Positions 7,801-16,290 of a stretch of 58,450 nt of DNA are shown here, one piece after another. The DNA lies in the NCBI GenBank assembly GCA_947452295.1, contig CANGCK010000018.1:1-58450 (forward strand), written 5' to 3'. The notes under the pieces are model-generated. The model searched no databases. It had not been told where the DNA came from and was given only the letters and a program-made list of their open reading frames with translations. Source of the stretch: Sphingobacteriia bacterium. Its GTDB lineage: Bacteria; Bacteroidota; Bacteroidia; Chitinophagales; Chitinophagaceae. The translations under genes were made by a program, and so were the position numbers. Every line of letters begins with the position of its first letter. Positions within the stretch are counted from its first letter, which is position 1.

Positions 7801-9240
7801 ATGCGTTTATTACTTATTATAGTATTATTAACCGGAAACTTATTGGTAATTTTCCCTATTTCAGCATACTCGCAAATAGGAATCGATCAACTAAATCAAC
7901 AACTTCAAAACCAACATTTTAATGGTGTTGTTGCTACAACCTCCTTTTTAATGCGCATTTCTAATAAAACAGGAGATATAAAAGGGTTTAATGAATTTCA
8001 TAATTACTTATGGTATAAAAACAATTTGCATTTTCAAATTGAAGGAACCGGAAAAGTATATAAAATATTAACAGAAAATAAAATAAAAAGAATAGATAGC
8101 ACCAATTTTGATGGGTACAATTTTGGCGCCTTCAACTTCGTATATAACGACACCCTTTTTAGTTTGGGAGGATACGGATATTGGAATTATAATGGCTCTT
8201 TGCGTTTTTTTGAAGAGAAAACAGGAGAGTGGAATATTATTCCTACCAATATTACAGTTCCAATCATGATTCATAGACATGCTAAACCATACTTTGATTT
8301 AGCGCATCATGCCATCTATTTTATTTACCAAAATCCGGAGAAAATTGAAGACCGCTCATATCAAAAAGATGACACCTATTATGTACAATGTTTAAATCTA
8401 CAAACAAAAACATGGTGGGACGAACCTAAATTAATGAACCAAAGCATTGTACAACCAGAACGCATTTACTTTTACCCCATTCCCTTTCATACGCAATATG
8501 GGATGATTATTCGTTATCACAACGATCTGTTGTTATTTGACATGAACAACAATACCTATCTGCAAATCCAACAAAATAAAGTAAACGAAATTAACGCTAA
8601 GCTTCATATCAATAGTAATGAACTTCTAACCTATACTATTCAACAAAAATTGTTTTTTTATTACCCACAAAGTGGATTAATAGATAGTACTGTTTTATTG
8701 CCAACCGATCTTATTCAAACCAATATTCCTGTTTTTTTTAATAAAAGTAAAATACATCAACTATACTATAACCCTACACTGCTTGCCATACTTATCAGCA
8801 GTGTGTTGATACTATCCATTATTGGCGGTGCTTTATATAAAATTAAACGCCTCAATAAAAGAGTTGCCACTTTAATGGGTTCGCACATGCATAATGGCCA
8901 TAAAAATGTACCTGAAATTTATGTAGCCAATCCAAATTCTTTTAGAGAAAATTTAACGGAGGTTGAAAAAAGTTTACTGGATCTCCTCATTGCGAATACT
9001 ACTAAAAATGATATGACCTCCGTAACCCAAATGAATCAGGTACTGGGCATTGCAAACAAAGACACTAAAATTCAAAACAACATCAGATCTAATGCTATTC
9101 AACTTATAAATAGAAAATTCAATGCATACAGCGGACTTTCTGATGAATTGATTGAAAAACAAAGAACCGAGTTTGATAAACGCTTTTTTGAATACCAAAT
9201 TCAACGGAAATACTTAAGCAAAGTCAAAATACAAAAGTAA
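7801..9240 (+). CDS. Membrane-spanning propeller protein with cytoplasmic regulator-like tail
   Basis: A 479-residue protein. A signal peptide (residues 1-25, ending AYSQ) precedes a periplasmic region of about 300 residues with Kelch-like blades (YWNYNGSLRFFEEKTGEWN, LNLQTKTWWDEP). One membrane helix follows (about 328-348, LLAILISSVLILSIIGGAL), then a cytoplasmic tail of about 130 residues. The tail has a helical DNA-binding-like pattern: TEVEKSLLDLLI, then TSVTQMNQVLGI, then a basic helix. The architecture suggests a one-component sensor in which an extracytoplasmic propeller signals to an attached transcriptional domain. This is inferred from layout; no ligand can be named. Its targets are probably nearby genes. 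Confidence 0.6.
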   Translation: MRLLLIIVLLTGNLLVIFPISAYSQIGIDQLNQQLQNQHFNGVVATTSFLMRISNKTGDIKGFNEFHNYLWYKNNLHFQIEGTGKVYKILTENKIKRIDSTNFDGYNFGAFNFVYNDTLFSLGGYGYWNYNGSLRFFEEKTGEWNIIPTNITVPIMIHRHAKPYFDLAHHAIYFIYQNPEKIEDRSYQKDDTYYVQCLNLQTKTWWDEPKLMNQSIVQPERIYFYPIPFHTQYGMIIRYHNDLLLFDMNNNTYLQIQQNKVNEINAKLHINSNELLTYTIQQKLFFYYPQSGLIDSTVLLPTDLIQTNIPVFFNKSKIHQLYYNPTLLAILISSVLILSIIGGALYKIKRLNKRVATLMGSHMHNGHKNVPEIYVANPNSFRENLTEVEKSLLDLLIANTTKNDMTSVTQMNQVLGIANKDTKIQNNIRSNAIQLINRKFNAYSGLSDELIEKQRTEFDKRFFEYQIQRKYLSKVKIQK

Positions 9241-9355
9241 AAAGTCAAAAAATAGTTTTAGTGGTTAATTTGTGTATGTGGAATTTTTAATAAATAATTG
9301 ATTTGCAATATTTTAATTCGCATTTTCCAATAATTGATCGATCAAAAATTCCATT

Positions 9356-9441
9356 TTGCACATCCTATTGTGCAATTTATATTACTTTTTGCATATTTTA
9401 TTGTGCATTTTATAATTATATTTGCACATCATACTATGCAT
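9356..9441 (+). promoter_or_regulatory. Three 20-bp palindromic boxes at 33-bp period
   Basis: Box 1 (9356-9375) is a perfect inverted repeat, TTGCACA-N6-TGTGCAA. Box 2 (9389-9408, TTGCATATTTTATTGTGCAT) and box 3 (9422-9441, TTGCACATCATACTATGCAT) are imperfect copies. Starts are spaced exactly 33 bases apart, about three DNA turns, so a dimeric regulator would bind repeatedly on one face. Box 3 ends one base before the ATG at 9443 and overlaps a candidate -7 element, so bound protein should block transcription. A weaker fourth copy may lie at 9303-9322. Confidence 0.65.
9417..9424 (+). promoter_or_regulatory. Candidate Bacteroidota -7 promoter element
   Basis: TATATTTG matches the Bacteroidota primary sigma -7 consensus TAnnTTTG exactly. 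It overlaps palindrome box 3 and lies 18 bases upstream of the ATG, which implies a very short leader. A TTTG at 9388-9391 could serve as the -33 element, but the 25-base spacer is longer than usual. Confidence 0.4.
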
Positions 9442-9442
9442 T

Positions 9443-10636
9443 ATGGATATTTTATTGGAACAATCCGAAAGATTAGTCAATAGTACTCAATTAGATTTTA
9501 AAAGGTATTTATTCAATACTATTAAATGGAATAATCGATTAATTGGTATTAAAGGAGCCAGAGGTACCGGAAAAACAACCCTTTTACTTCAGTATTTAAA
9601 AGAATTGCATGTTCCAGCAAATAAGGCTGTATATTTTTCTTTAGACGATTTGTATTTTACTTTCCATACATTAAAAGATACCATCAACCATTTTTATAAA
9701 AATGGTGGGGAAGTAATTGTTTTAGATGAGGTGCACAAGTATAAAAACTGGTCACTTGAAATAAAAAATATTTACGATTTTTTTCCAACCATAAAAATAA
9801 TATTTACCGGTTCTTCCATTATAGATATTACTACACAGGCAGGCGATTTAAGTAGAAGAGCATTAATGTATGAATTAACAGGCTTATCATTTAGAGAATA
9901 CTTATGGGCAAAAAATATCGTTAAAATTAATCCGCTCAGTTTAAATGATTTGCTGCATCATCCACAGGATTTACTCAAATCAATTCCGAATGATTTTAGG
10001 CCATTGGCGCACTTTGTTGAATATTTAAAAGTTGGCTTCTACCCATTTGGATTAGATGACTTTTCTTCGGTTCACCAACGAATCAATCAGTTAATAAGAA
10101 CCATTGTTGAAATTGATATGGCTGAACTACAAGATTTTGATATTCGCAATGCCAAAAAATTATTACAACTTATTTATGTTATTGCACAACAAGTACCATT
10201 CAAACCAAACATCAGCAACTTAGCTGAAAAAACAGGTATACACAGAAACTCTTTAAATAACTACTTTCACTATCTTGAACAAGCTAAAATAATTTCATTA
10301 TTATTTCCGGCAGGAATCAGCACGATTGTTCTACAAAAACCTGAAAAAATATTTTTGAACAACAGCACTTTGCTGTATGCATTAACAGAAGACAACGTAG
10401 AAATTGGCAACGCCAGAGAAACCTTTTTCCTCTCACAACTAGTGCCCTTTTACACAGTTCAAATGCCTAAACAAGGCGATTTTATAATCAACGATAAATA
10501 TACTTTTGAAGTTGGGGGTAAAGGAAAAAGCGTCAAACAAATTAAACACCTTGAAGATGCATGGATTGTAAAAGATGATATAGAAATGCCTATGTTGAAA
10601 GCTATTCCTTTATGGATGTTTGGACTATTATATTAA
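9443..10636 (+). CDS. AAA-type ATPase with DUF4143-like C-terminus
   Basis: A 397-residue protein, starting from the ATG that directly follows the palindromic boxes; an upstream in-frame TTG would place the operator inside the gene. It has a Walker A motif GARGTGKT (about residues 38-45), a Walker B VIVLDEVHKYKNW (about 92-104) and a sensor-like FTGSS. The helical C-terminal part has a winged-helix-like segment (SNLAEKTGIHRNSLNNYFHYLEQ) and an FEVGGKGK motif, as in the AAA_14/DUF4143 family. Members are widespread single-gene ATPases of unclear function, often viewed as mobile or toxin-antitoxin-like. The C-terminal nuclease-like motif is known from the family and not tested here. Confidence 0.85.
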   Translation: MDILLEQSERLVNSTQLDFKRYLFNTIKWNNRLIGIKGARGTGKTTLLLQYLKELHVPANKAVYFSLDDLYFTFHTLKDTINHFYKNGGEVIVLDEVHKYKNWSLEIKNIYDFFPTIKIIFTGSSIIDITTQAGDLSRRALMYELTGLSFREYLWAKNIVKINPLSLNDLLHHPQDLLKSIPNDFRPLAHFVEYLKVGFYPFGLDDFSSVHQRINQLIRTIVEIDMAELQDFDIRNAKKLLQLIYVIAQQVPFKPNISNLAEKTGIHRNSLNNYFHYLEQAKIISLLFPAGISTIVLQKPEKIFLNNSTLLYALTEDNVEIGNARETFFLSQLVPFYTVQMPKQGDFIINDKYTFEVGGKGKSVKQIKHLEDAWIVKDDIEMPMLKAIPLWMFGLLY

Positions 10637-10742
10637 AATTATATATAATTTTATACTACTTGCTCCTAAAGGTCAGCTAACCACGCATTGATTTCAATTT
10701 TTCACATAACTCAATAAAAGTGCATTCTCACTACATTTTTTG

Positions 10743-10779
10743 GTAGTTAAAAGTGTGGGGCAAATACACTTTTAACTAC
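10743..10779. terminator. Long hairpin between convergent genes
   Basis: GTAGTTAAAAGTGT (10743-10756) pairs perfectly with 10766-10779 around a 9-base loop, a 14-bp stem between two convergent genes. Neither strand has a strong T-tract after the stem, so it is a candidate bidirectional terminator or a transcript 3'-end stabiliser. Confidence 0.45.
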
Positions 10780-10849
10780 TTATGAATACAAAGTCAAAAT
10801 TAAGGCCAGCCTAAGCACTTTACATGTAGGTTAAGGCTTCAATAATCAT

Positions 10850-11929
10850 TTAAACAAACTGCTTGATCTTTTTCCTCGCCCACTCATACACCGGCTTTTC
10901 CACCAACCAATAGGTGGCAATTGCCACTAACCAAAGTAATATAAAATTTCTATCCGGAAATAAATGGAAACTAATTATTCTTCTATTTACATAACCAAAA
11001 TGTACCAAATAAAATACATACGATGCATTGCCTAGTAATATTGCCAATCGGCTTGATAGCGCTCTACTCAATAGGGTGCGCTCTGTTATTAATCCCCATA
11101 AAAACAAGGCAATGGCAATGGGCAATACTAAATTTCGTATGAGTACACCCCACAGATGCGATGTTCCCTGGTCGAAGATATTTGTTTCGAAACTACTGAT
11201 TAAATAAATCAACATAAAAATGAATAGGCAGAAAGTTGCCGTTACATATTTTGTATGAATGATTTTTTGCAGCGCTTGCTGTTTTTTAAAATACACTGCC
11301 ATTAATACCCCCACATAAAACTCTACAAATCTTCCAAAAAATGTTCCATTCAATATAAACTTCCAATCATACAACCACCTATACGGATTTCCGGAATAAT
11401 ACTTCCAACCATAACCTATGGCAAATGAAATAGCGGTTAATAGCAACAAATAAAAAATAGTTGCTGCAATGCTTTTATTGGTTTGCCAATAAATAAATGG
11501 TGCTAAAAAATAAAAACACAATTCTACAGTTAATGTCCACGATTGTGGCAATGCATCTAAATTATATACATCTGAAAAGCCCTTTAATAACGTATAATTA
11601 AATATTATTTTATTGCTTTCTAAAGGAAAACCAAAATCGATATAGCAGATGGTTAAGATTAAAATATACACCGGAAATATTCTACATAATCTAATTAGGA
11701 TGTATTGAAAGTAAGCCGACTTAGACAATAATGGTTTATCTTGATAGGTATATGCAATAAGAAATCCACTCAACACAAAAAACAAGGAAACACCTACATG
11801 AAATTCATTTAAGTTTTGCATAGCAAACACCGATAAATGTTCTCTCCAATATTTTCTATTATGATATAGAAATACCATTATAGCTGCTACCGCCCTTATT
11901 CCAGTAAGTGGTTTAAATTTTTCGTTCAA
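10850..11929 (-). CDS. Acyltransferase 3 family membrane protein
   Basis: A multi-spanning integral membrane O-acyltransferase of the OafA/WecH type. From a TTG at 11929 the protein reads MNEKFKPLTGIRAVAAIMVF, the typical family start; an upstream in-frame TTG at 11968 would add 13 atypical residues, and no ATG is available. The conserved His lies in FLYHNRKYW (near residue 23), followed by GVSLFFVLSGFLIAY. About ten hydrophobic segments follow, and the length of about 359 residues fits the family. Such enzymes transfer acetyl or other acyl groups onto cell-surface sugars. The substrate cannot be read. Two REP-like palindromes lie just upstream, between it and the hydrogenase operon. Confidence 0.8.
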   Translation of the reverse strand: MNEKFKPLTGIRAVAAIMVFLYHNRKYWREHLSVFAMQNLNEFHVGVSLFFVLSGFLIAYTYQDKPLLSKSAYFQYILIRLCRIFPVYILILTICYIDFGFPLESNKIIFNYTLLKGFSDVYNLDALPQSWTLTVELCFYFLAPFIYWQTNKSIAATIFYLLLLTAISFAIGYGWKYYSGNPYRWLYDWKFILNGTFFGRFVEFYVGVLMAVYFKKQQALQKIIHTKYVTATFCLFIFMLIYLISSFETNIFDQGTSHLWGVLIRNLVLPIAIALFLWGLITERTLLSRALSSRLAILLGNASYVFYLVHFGYVNRRIISFHLFPDRNFILLWLVAIATYWLVEKPVYEWARKKIKQFV

Positions 11930-11985
11930 AATATTATCTGTTTGCTGTTCAACTAATAGGAACAGCAAAAATAGATGTTTTGCAG

Positions 11986-12003
11986 AAACGCCAGCATGCG
12001 TTT
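11986..12003. repeat. Small palindrome related to the neighbouring REP-like element
   Basis: AAACGC and GCGTTT flank CAGCAT, giving a 6-bp hairpin. Its core (ACGCCAGCATGCGT) closely resembles that of the larger palindrome at 12029-12049 (ACGCCAGTATGGCGT). The two look like diverged copies of one dispersed element, 43 bases apart. Confidence 0.45.
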
Positions 12004-12004
12004 A

Positions 12005-12499
12005 TTAATTGTACAACATTGCATGATTGAGACGCCAGTATGGCGTCTCTACGAGGGTATTAATTTGATTAATAATCTTTGGGACTGTTTCCTTTATTTC
12101 GGGAGTTAATTCAATTCCCTGTAGTTGAATAGTTTCAATACTCACCACAAACAAAACGATATCCGGCATTTTATCTAATAATTGCAAGGCACTCACTAAA
12201 TCTTTCAATCCAATATCATGTGTGCTCATAGCAGGAGGAAAATCGGAGGCAAATTTGGGTTTAATCAACCGTATTGTACCAACCGGATAATTATCTAATG
12301 TAGCATCAATTAATATAACATGATCGTATTGCAAAAAATAATCTAATAAATGAAATCCTCCCGTGCCTCCGTCCAAAACAACAACGTTGGCAGGAAGGTT
12401 TTCATTTTCCATTGTATTCACTACATGAACACCAATGCCTTCATCGCCCATTAAATAATTGCCTATTCCAAGTATCAATGTTTTTTGTTGGCTGCTCAT
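12005..12499 (-). CDS. hyaD: [NiFe]-hydrogenase maturation protease
   Basis: A 164-residue endopeptidase that removes the C-terminal tail of the hydrogenase large subunit after nickel insertion. It has the family start ILGIGNYLMGDEGIGVHV, with the nickel-contacting Glu at residue 20, an Asp at 65 (ILIDATLD) and a His at 94 (MSTHDIG). These correspond to the Glu/Asp/His triad of HyaD/HybD. It is the last gene of the operon small subunit-large subunit-cytochrome b-protease. The final residues (VETPYWRL and onward) are encoded by a REP-like palindrome at 12029-12049, so the natural C-terminus appears altered or extended. The core fold is complete. Confidence 0.92.
   Translation of the reverse strand: MSSQQKTLILGIGNYLMGDEGIGVHVVNTMENENLPANVVVLDGGTGGFHLLDYFLQYDHVILIDATLDNYPVGTIRLIKPKFASDFPPAMSTHDIGLKDLVSALQLLDKMPDIVLFVVSIETIQLQGIELTPEIKETVPKIINQINTLVETPYWRLNHAMLYN
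12029..12049. repeat. REP-like perfect palindrome inside the 3' end of hyaD
   Basis: GAGACGCCA (12029-12037) and TGGCGTCTC (12041-12049) form a perfect 9-bp inverted repeat around GTA. It is unusually GC-rich for this region. Palindromes of this form, flanked by GTA on the minus strand, look like dispersed Bacteroidota repeats. It supplies codons for the last residues of the maturation protease. Confidence 0.6.
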
Positions 12500-12514
12500 A
12501 CAATTTTATTTTGA

Positions 12515-13252
12515 TTATTTATTAGGATTGGGTGTTTGGTGTTTGTCTTTTTCAAACACATCTTCTTCAATAAATTTCCAGCCTCCACCCATACTACTGA
12601 TCTCTCCCCTGCCCTCTACATAATCATGATAAAAAACCAAGTACACATGTATTATTGCAAACAATATAAAAAACCACATCGACCAATGATGTATTTGCCT
12701 TGTAAGCATATCTCCCCCTAACATTGCAGGAAACCATGCAAACAATTTAGGAAACCACCAACCCGACATTGAAGCATACAATCCAAATCCGGTTAAACAT
12801 TGCACTAAAAATGCTAGAAATGTAAGAAAATAAATAAACCCCGCCATTGCATTGTGTCCCACGCTTAAATGATCTTGCTGTTGTCCGTTTTTTTTGAACA
12901 TTAATATATCTATTTTAAAGACTGTCCACATCTCCCGAAAAAACTGTTTAGAGATGGGTAGAAATTGCCGCCAGTTGGCATATTTATTTCCAACAAATCC
13001 CCAATAAATTCTAAACAAAAAATTAAAGAAAAACAAATAGGCTGCTGCAAAATGTATATACCTGAACCAGCCCATAGTATATTGATTCGTAGCTTCTTTA
13101 CTACTCATTAATGCCAATGGATTCGCAATAAAAAATCCGGTTACTATTAATGCAATAATTACTGTAGCATTTAACCAATGATAAAATCTCACTGGCAATT
13201 CCCAAACATAAACTCTTCGTAGTTTGTGAATAGGTAAATATTTGCTTGCCAT
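12515..13252 (-). CDS. hyaC: Hydrogenase cytochrome b subunit
   Basis: A 245-residue integral membrane cytochrome b of the HyaC/HupC family that passes electrons from the hydrogenase small subunit to quinone. It has four hydrophobic helices and the expected haem-ligand histidines: VRFYHWLNA (His25), FRYIHFAAAY (His67), and the double-His/His pair RQIHHWSMW with IIHVYLVFYHDY in the last helix. The family C-terminus EGRGEISSMGGGWKF is present. It begins 16 bases after the large subunit, in the same operon. Together with subunits S and L it should form the periplasm-facing, membrane-bound H2:quinone oxidoreductase. Confidence 0.93.
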   Translation of the reverse strand: MASKYLPIHKLRRVYVWELPVRFYHWLNATVIIALIVTGFFIANPLALMSSKEATNQYTMGWFRYIHFAAAYLFFFNFLFRIYWGFVGNKYANWRQFLPISKQFFREMWTVFKIDILMFKKNGQQQDHLSVGHNAMAGFIYFLTFLAFLVQCLTGFGLYASMSGWWFPKLFAWFPAMLGGDMLTRQIHHWSMWFFILFAIIHVYLVFYHDYVEGRGEISSMGGGWKFIEEDVFEKDKHQTPNPNK

Positions 13253-13268
13253 ACAATTAATTTAAAAG

Positions 13269-14993
13269 TTAATCGCCCATTACACTTATTCTGCTGATGG
13301 TTTTTCCATTTTCATCATACAAATGCACACTGCATGCCATACATGGATCAAAACTGTGTATGGTTCTTAAAATTTCTAATGGTTGTTGATCATCTGCCAC
13401 CGGCGTATTTAATAAGGCCGATTCATATGCAGAAATTTGACCTTTATCGTCACGTGGTGAAGCATTCCATGTTGTTGGTACTACCAATTGATAGTTAGCT
13501 ATTTTTTGATCTTCTATATTAATCCAGTGTGCCAATGCGCCGCGTGGTGCTTCTGAGTGTCCAACACCCAATGCTGTTTTTGGCCAAGTAGATGGATCGA
13601 ACTTGGTCATGTCGGCCATTCTAGTATCTCCATTTTTAATATTAGCCAACAGTTGATTATAAAATTCTAAGCCCCATTGTGCGGTTAAAACACTTTCTAA
13701 TCCTCTTGCTGCAGTTCTACCTAAAGTAGAAAATAAAGCAGATATTGGTACATTCAAATCTTTTAATGCCTTATCTACCACAGCTTTAAAATCTTCTCTT
13801 CCTCTTGCATATCCTACTAATACACGTGCCAGTGGTCCTACTTCCATTGCATTTCCTTTCCAACGAGGTGTTTTAAGGTAGCTGTACTTTTCATCGGTAT
13901 TTAAATGTTCAAAAGGTGGTTTAGGACCGGTATATTTAATTGTACTTTCACCTTTCCAAGGATGCAATCCTTTTTTATCGCCTTCTTTATATTCATACCA
14001 GGAGTGCGTAATGAATTCTTGCACTTCATCTTCCTTCTTCAAATCTACATCGTGTATTGTACTAATGTCTCTATTTAAAATTGCACCTACAGGAAATTTA
14101 TAGCTTGATGGATCTCTATACCCATTTGTAGGCAAATCGCCATATACCAAATAATTTCCTAAGCCACCGCCTATGGCGCCCCAATCTTTATAAAATGATG
14201 CAATAGCCATTAAGTCGGGAATGTATACTTGTTCAATGAATTCTTTTCCATCTTGCAACAACTGACCTACATAAGCTAGGCGTTCTGCATTAATTCCGCT
14301 TACATCATCAATGCCAATTGCGCATGCCATGCCTCCAACCAGATAATTAGGATGTGGATTTTTACCACCAAATATGGCATGAACTTTTACGATTTCTTTT
14401 TGCCATTCTAACGCTTCTAAATAGTGTGCTAAGCCAATTAAATTTACTTCTGCGGGTAGTTTATAAGCAGGATGCCCCCAATAACCATTGGAGAAAATAC
14501 CTAATTGACCACTGTCTACAAATTTTTTAATTCTGGCCTGTATGTCACTAAAAAAGCCTGGTGAACTTTTTGGCCACTTAGAAATACTTTGTGCCAACTC
14601 CGATGTTTTTTTAGGATCGGCCTTTAATGCATTTACTACATCTACCCAATCCATCGCATGTAAATGATAAAAATGTACTACATGATCGTGCATGTATTGT
14701 GCACAAAACATAATGTTTCTTACCAACTCTGCATTGGGTGGAATTGTTATGTCTAGTGCATCTTCTACCGATCGGACTGAAGTGAGTGAATGGATGGAAG
14801 TACATACACCACATACTCTTCCTACAAATGCCCACGCATCTTTTGGGTCTCTACCACGTAAGATTTCTTCTAGTAAACGCACCATAGTACCACTGCTGTA
14901 TGCGTTAATAATTTTTCCGTTTTCAATATCTGCTTCTATCCTTAAGTGGCCTTCAATTCGGGTGATGGGATCAACAACTATTCTTTTACTCAT
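13269..14993 (-). CDS. hyaB: [NiFe]-hydrogenase large subunit, group 1
   Basis: A 574-residue catalytic subunit that carries the Ni-Fe(CN)2CO site. It has the N-terminal L1 motif RVCGVCTSIH (Cys61 and Cys64) and the C-terminal L2 motif DPCMACSVH (Cys551 and Cys554). A 17-residue tail after His557 should be removed by the maturation protease encoded downstream. The family start RIVVDPITRIEGH is present, and length matches group 1 uptake enzymes. The small subunit ends 22 bases upstream. With the six-Cys small subunit it defines an O2-tolerant, membrane-bound uptake hydrogenase that oxidises H2 in the periplasm. Confidence 0.97.
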   Translation of the reverse strand: MSKRIVVDPITRIEGHLRIEADIENGKIINAYSSGTMVRLLEEILRGRDPKDAWAFVGRVCGVCTSIHSLTSVRSVEDALDITIPPNAELVRNIMFCAQYMHDHVVHFYHLHAMDWVDVVNALKADPKKTSELAQSISKWPKSSPGFFSDIQARIKKFVDSGQLGIFSNGYWGHPAYKLPAEVNLIGLAHYLEALEWQKEIVKVHAIFGGKNPHPNYLVGGMACAIGIDDVSGINAERLAYVGQLLQDGKEFIEQVYIPDLMAIASFYKDWGAIGGGLGNYLVYGDLPTNGYRDPSSYKFPVGAILNRDISTIHDVDLKKEDEVQEFITHSWYEYKEGDKKGLHPWKGESTIKYTGPKPPFEHLNTDEKYSYLKTPRWKGNAMEVGPLARVLVGYARGREDFKAVVDKALKDLNVPISALFSTLGRTAARGLESVLTAQWGLEFYNQLLANIKNGDTRMADMTKFDPSTWPKTALGVGHSEAPRGALAHWINIEDQKIANYQLVVPTTWNASPRDDKGQISAYESALLNTPVADDQQPLEILRTIHSFDPCMACSVHLYDENGKTISRISVMGD

Positions 14994-15015
14994 ATGATTA
15001 GTTGAATGTGGTTAG

Positions 15016-16143
15016 TTAATCATTTAACGCTTGTTCACTTTTTATGCCTTCTTCTTGGTGTTCATGAATTAAAGTAGATTTACCAATATTGGTAGCAACA
15101 GCATGGCCAACTATAGCTGCGCCTGTTACACCCAATGCTATTTTGCCTAAAGTATCTGCACTAGCTTCAATGCCAAAACCGGCAAAGGATGAGCCTCTTT
15201 CATACAATCTGCCATTGTCCCAATAATTTTCTTCACTACATCCAATGCATGGATGACCAGATTGAATTGGAAAACTAGTTCCGCCATTCCATTTCATTAC
15301 TCCACAAGCATTATAGGTAGAAGGCCCTTTACAGCCAACTTTATACAAGCAATAACCTTTCTTAGCATTTTCATCATCAAAAGTTTCTACAAATAATCCT
15401 GCATCATAAAATGGTCTGCGATAACAACTATCATGTACTCGCTTGCTATAAAATGCTTTTGGTCTACCTAACTTATCTAATTCCGGAATTCTTCCAAAAG
15501 TTAAATAGTGAACAATTACACCAGCCATCACTTCACCAATTGGCGGACAACCGGGCACTTTAATAATTGGTTTGTTCATAATAATTTTATGAATAGGAGT
15601 AGCTTTTGTGGGATTAGGTTTTGCAGATTGCACACATCCATTACTTGCACAACTTCCCCAAGCGATTATAGCAGCTGCTCCTTCAGCTGCTTCTTCTAAA
15701 ATTTGCAACGATGTTTTACCACCTATCATACAATATACTCCATCTGCAGCCAATGGTACACTACCTTCTACACAAAGCATATACTGCCCTTTATATTTTG
15801 TCATGGTATGTTTTAATGCATCTTCTGCTTGCGTGCCAGAAGCTGCCATTAAAGTTTCGGTATAGTCTAAAGAAATTTTATCTAACAATATATCTGCAAC
15901 AATTGGATGCGACGATCGAATAAAACTTTCACTGCAGCATGTACACTCTTGAAAGTGCAACCATATAACTGGGATCCGTGGCTTGGATTCTAACGCTTTA
16001 GTAACTTGACCAATTGCAGATTGTTCTAATCCGATAAAAGCTGTCATCATACTTACAAATTGTACAAAGTCTCTTCGTGTATAACCTTTTCTTTGTACCT
16101 CGTCATAATACGTAGGCTGCGGGAGTATTGTATCGCTAGTCAT
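15016..16143 (-). CDS. hyaA: [NiFe]-hydrogenase small subunit, O2-tolerant six-Cys type
   Basis: A 375-residue electron-transfer subunit exported by the Tat pathway: the twin-arginine segment YTRRDFVQF lies at residues 22-30, followed by a hydrophobic stretch. The proximal cluster region is ECTCCSESF (Cys67, 69, 70), with WGSCASNGC (Cys165, 170) and PGC at Cys199. Subtracting 50 gives exactly the Cys17/19/20/115/120/149 set of E. coli HyaA, including both supernumerary cysteines that make the [4Fe-3S] cluster. Distal (HDSCYRRPF) and medial ([15 protein letters not shown]) ligands are present, and a C-terminal anchor helix lies near 331-345. It starts a four-gene operon divergent from the hyp genes. 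Confidence 0.97.
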   Translation of the reverse strand: MTSDTILPQPTYYDEVQRKGYTRRDFVQFVSMMTAFIGLEQSAIGQVTKALESKPRIPVIWLHFQECTCCSESFIRSSHPIVADILLDKISLDYTETLMAASGTQAEDALKHTMTKYKGQYMLCVEGSVPLAADGVYCMIGGKTSLQILEEAAEGAAAIIAWGSCASNGCVQSAKPNPTKATPIHKIIMNKPIIKVPGCPPIGEVMAGVIVHYLTFGRIPELDKLGRPKAFYSKRVHDSCYRRPFYDAGLFVETFDDENAKKGYCLYKVGCKGPSTYNACGVMKWNGGTSFPIQSGHPCIGCSEENYWDNGRLYERGSSFAGFGIEASADTLGKIALGVTGAAIVGHAVATNIGKSTLIHEHQEEGIKSEQALND

Positions 16144-16193
16144 GCTAACAAATTTTAAAAGTTAAAAGAGCTAATCGAAGCTAACTAGTATTT

Positions 16194-16230
16194 TCATTTG
16201 ATTTTATGTTAAATCTCATTTGATTTTATG
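16194..16230 (+). promoter_or_regulatory. 15-bp direct repeats between the divergent hydrogenase operons
   Basis: TCATTTGATTTTATG occurs twice, at 16194-16208 and 16216-16230, offset by 22 bases, about two helical turns. The repeats lie in the 147-base divergent promoter region of hyaA and the hyp operon. The second copy runs directly into the FNR-like pseudo-palindrome at 16228-16241. A regulator binding the same DNA face at both copies is likely. Confidence 0.55.
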
Positions 16231-16241
16231 AGTTAAGTCAT
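16228..16241. promoter_or_regulatory. FNR-like pseudo-palindrome, hydrogenase promoter region
   Basis: ATGAGTTAAGTCAT has the layout ATGA-N-TTAA-N-TCAT. The segment 16221-16241 matches 18 of 21 bases of 39700-39720 upstream of the cytochrome operon, whose core ATGATTTAAATCAT is a near-consensus CRP/FNR site (TGAT-N4-ATCA). This copy deviates at one base per half-site. Confidence 0.5.
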
Positions 16242-16290
16242 AAATAAGACTGATGAATAAAATTAATTTGCATCAAACAATCATTAACAA

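Noticed and set aside
9356..9441. Reading the three 33-bp-period boxes as a short CRISPR array
   Set aside because: Units are short palindromes with AT-rich, partly similar gaps of 13 bases, no spacer-sized unique inserts and no cas genes.
9422..9442. In-frame TTG at 9422 as the ATPase start
   Set aside because: It would place palindrome box 3 inside the coding sequence; the ATG at 9443 directly after the array is more natural.
10790..10840. Second hairpin after the ATPase gene (AGCCTAA facing TTAAGGCT)
   Set aside because: The stem is imperfect with a bulge and lacks a T-tract; evidence is too weak to list as a terminator.
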